Source: SZAS-103 sp964640525 (lineage in GTDB: Bacteria > Pseudomonadota > Gammaproteobacteria > Xanthomonadales > Xanthomonadaceae). From it: DNA of 22,140 nt. Below, in pieces: positions 20,266 through 22,140 of this stretch (its first letter is position 1; every line of letters begins with the position of its first letter). A program made the position numbers and the translations under genes. Under the pieces are notes generated by a model, which worked only from the letters and a program-made list of their open reading frames with translations, did no database searches and was not told the origin of the DNA. The stretch is taken from positions 1-22,140 of the forward strand of contig CAZXGS010000051.1 in NCBI GenBank assembly GCA_964640525.1, written 5' to 3'.

Positions 20266-22140
20266 ATGCCGCCCTCTGCCGCCAGCGATGCCCGTTCCGC
20301 GCCCGAGCAGTGGCTGGCACTATTGCGCACGCAGCCGGCCGCGGCCGAGGCGGCATTCGCCGCAGCGTTTGCCGCCCTGCGTCTGGATGCGCCCAGCCTG
20401 GGCGCCAGCGCCGGGCATTTCCAGCGCCGGGGCCAGGTCGCCGTCGCGCATTATCTGTGGTGGCGGGCGCAGCGGCTGTCCCCGCAAGACGACCAGGCTT
20501 GTTGCGGGCTGGGGCGCGCCGAGCTCGCCCTGGGCGCCACCGAGGCGGCGCGCGCCTGCTTCCAGTCGGTGCTCGACCGAATGCCCGCAGACGGCGCAGC
20601 CCATGCAGGCATCGCCGAATGCCTGCTGCGCGGCGACCGGATCGCGCCCGCCACGGCTGCCATCGCTCGCGCGCTGGACGCCCCGCCGACGACGCCCGCG
20701 GCTTGGCACGAGTTGGCGCTGCTGGCGCTGCGCGCCGGCGCGCCGGCACTGGCTGCCCGCGCCTTCGCGGCGCTGGCGCAGGTAGCCGCCGACGATCCGT
20801 CATGGTGGCTGGCGCGCGCACGCTTCGAACGTGAGCACGGCGATGCCGTCGCGGCGCTGGCATGGGTCGACCGCTTTGGCCGGCTGCATCCGGACGATGT
20901 CTCGGCGCGACTGGAAAAAGCGCGCTGCCTGCTCGCCCGGGGCGATGTCGTACCGGCGCGACGCTGGCTGGAAAAACTGGAATCGCGACACCCCGGCGTG
21001 GCCGAAAACAGCGCGATTTACGGCGACAGCCTCACCGATCCGGCCCAGTCCGGGCTGCGCGCACGGCATTGGGTACGGGCGATCGACCTATGGACGGCGA
21101 CCGGCGATGCCGCCGCGGCGCGGGCGCAGGCACAACGCCTGCTGCACGAGCAACCCGAATGCGCCGCCGGCTGGTGCGCGCTGGGTCGGCTGGAACACGC
21201 CCAGTCGCACTGGCTTGCCGCCGAGGCAGCATGGACGCGGGCGTTGGCGCTCGATCCCGCCCATCTCGATGCTGCCGCCGGCCTGGCCAACCTGTACGAG
21301 GAAAGCAATCGCAGCGACGAGGCGGCGGCCGTGGCTGCCGCCGGGCTGGCGCAGCTGCGCCCCGGAGAAGCGCGCAGCGGCGCGATCGAATTGCATCTGG
21401 CACTGGCCAAGGCGGCGCGGCGGCGCAAGGACGCGGTCGCTGGCCTGAGCCAATTGGCCGCGGCCGAGGCGTTGGCGCAGTCGGACTCGCAACACGAGCA
21501 CATCGCCTTCGAACGCGGCCGCTTGCTTGAATCCCGACATGAGGATGATGCCGCGTTCGCCGCCTTCACCCGCGGCAACGCGCTGGCGCTGGCGGCGTGG
21601 CAACGTCAGCATCCCGGCGGCAACCGCTATCTCGCAGGCATCGAGGCGATGCTCGCGCACGTCGGCGCCGGTGGCCTGCGCGCATGGGCGCCGGTCGCAG
21701 GCCAGGCCATCGCCGCGCCGGCCTTTCTCGTCGGCTTCCCGCGCTCGGGCACCAGCCTGCTCAATCACGTGCTCGACGGCCACGACCACATCCGCACGAT
21801 GGAAGAAAAGCCACCGACGCAGACGATGCTGGCCGCGGTGCGGGCGATGCCGGCCGGATACCCCGATGCGATGGCCCGCTTCGATGCGCTCGATCTGGAC
21901 TACCTGCGCGAGCGGTATTTCCGCTCGGCGGATCAACACGGCGGCGGCGACCGCAACCGCCTGCTGCTCGACAAGTTTCCCTTGCACATCAACCTGGCGG
22001 CACTGATCCATCGCGTGTTCCCGCAGGCCAGATTCATTTTCGCCCTGCGCCATCCCTGCGATGTCGTGCTCAGCTGCTTCATGCAGCAATTCCGCCTCAA
22101 CCACGCGATGGCGAATTTCTGCACGCTGCAAGGCGCGGTG
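20266..22140 (+). CDS. TPR-containing sulfotransferase (3' end outside the window)
   Basis: An open frame of 625 codons that runs past the window edge without a stop. The N-terminal ~440 residues are Ala-rich helical repeats of TPR type, for example CCALGRLEHAQ-like and AAWTRALALDPAHLDAAAGL. The sulfotransferase domain begins near 486: AFLVGFPRSGTSLLNHVLD holds the 5'-phosphosulfate loop of PAPS binding, and FALRHPCDVVLSCF (R-x3-D-x3-S) holds the 3'-phosphate site. Such proteins transfer sulfate from PAPS to peptides or carbohydrates, or are simply annotated by domain; the acceptor is unknown. The ATG at 20266 (MPPSAASDARSAPEQWLALL) is the first plausible start in this frame. Several overlapping open frames are shadows of this gene. 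Confidence 0.88.
   Translation, partial: MPPSAASDARSAPEQWLALLRTQPAAAEAAFAAAFAALRLDAPSLGASAGHFQRRGQVAVAHYLWWRAQRLSPQDDQACCGLGRAELALGATEAARACFQSVLDRMPADGAAHAGIAECLLRGDRIAPATAAIARALDAPPTTPAAWHELALLALRAGAPALAARAFAALAQVAADDPSWWLARARFEREHGDAVAALAWVDRFGRLHPDDVSARLEKARCLLARGDVVPARRWLEKLESRHPGVAENSAIYGDSLTDPAQSGLRARHWVRAIDLWTATGDAAAARAQAQRLLHEQPECAAGWCALGRLEHAQSHWLAAEAAWTRALALDPAHLDAAAGLANLYEESNRSDEAAAVAAAGLAQLRPGEARSGAIELHLALAKAARRRKDAVAGLSQLAAAEALAQSDSQHEHIAFERGRLLESRHEDDAAFAAFTRGNALALAAWQRQHPGGNRYLAGIEAMLAHVGAGGLRAWAPVAGQAIAAPAFLVGFPRSGTSLLNHVLDGHDHIRTMEEKPPTQTMLAAVRAMPAGYPDAMARFDALDLDYLRERYFRSADQHGGGDRNRLLLDKFPLHINLAALIHRVFPQARFIFALRHPCDVVLSCFMQQFRLNHAMANFCTLQGAV

Overview
The window looks like a GC-rich gammaproteobacterial chromosome, most likely Xanthomonadales (Xanthomonadaceae or Rhodanobacteraceae). 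The first protein is a Clp-type CRP relative. It is followed by an inverted trp block (trpG, trpD, a small monooxygenase, trpC), wrbA with a DUF2069 gene, a secreted S53 protease with a PKD domain, and a TPR-sulfotransferase. The tandem heptamer CGGGAAT between genes is also familiar from this group. No species can be named from the sequence alone.

Layout. 1-1366 (+): clp and a GNAT acetyltransferase. 1370-4507 (-): trpG, trpD, ABM-type monooxygenase, trpC. The last two overlap by one base. trpG and trpD are separated by a 160-bp palindromic, MITE-like element with perfect 16-bp ends that carries the trpG stop codon. 4485-13102: an 8.6-kb island inserted exactly at the 5' end of trpG. Its borders are a 24-bp direct repeat (23/24 identical) made of trpG codons 1-7. 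Inside are arm-site-like GATACCC repeats near both ends, a related dyad near each end, and the start of a P4-type (DUF4102) integrase next to the right border. The cargo is one four-gene operon on the minus strand: a very large type III-like Mod, an AAA15/RecF-like ATPase, a DUF4276 Toprim-like protein and a type III-like Res helicase-nuclease. Every junction is a 4-base ATGA overlap.

13103-15698 (-): the displaced original trpG upstream region, then acylphosphatase, a TlpA-like thioredoxin lipoprotein and a YihY-type membrane protein. 15798-17298 (+): wrbA, DUF2069 membrane protein, single-domain asparaginase-like protein. 17480-19834 (-): secreted S53 (sedolisin) peptidase with a clear terminator. 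20266 to the window end (+): TPR-sulfotransferase, cut by the window edge.

The most interesting object is the island. An ATPase plus Toprim-like pair, of the general kind seen in OLD, PARIS, AbiL and Rlo modules, is translationally locked between the Mod and Res of a type III-like restriction system. The middle of mod, where the target-recognition domain should lie, has a lower-GC mosaic block. Insertion at the start codon of a biosynthetic gene, instead of a tRNA 3' end, is unusual and has cut trpG off from its ancestral upstream region.
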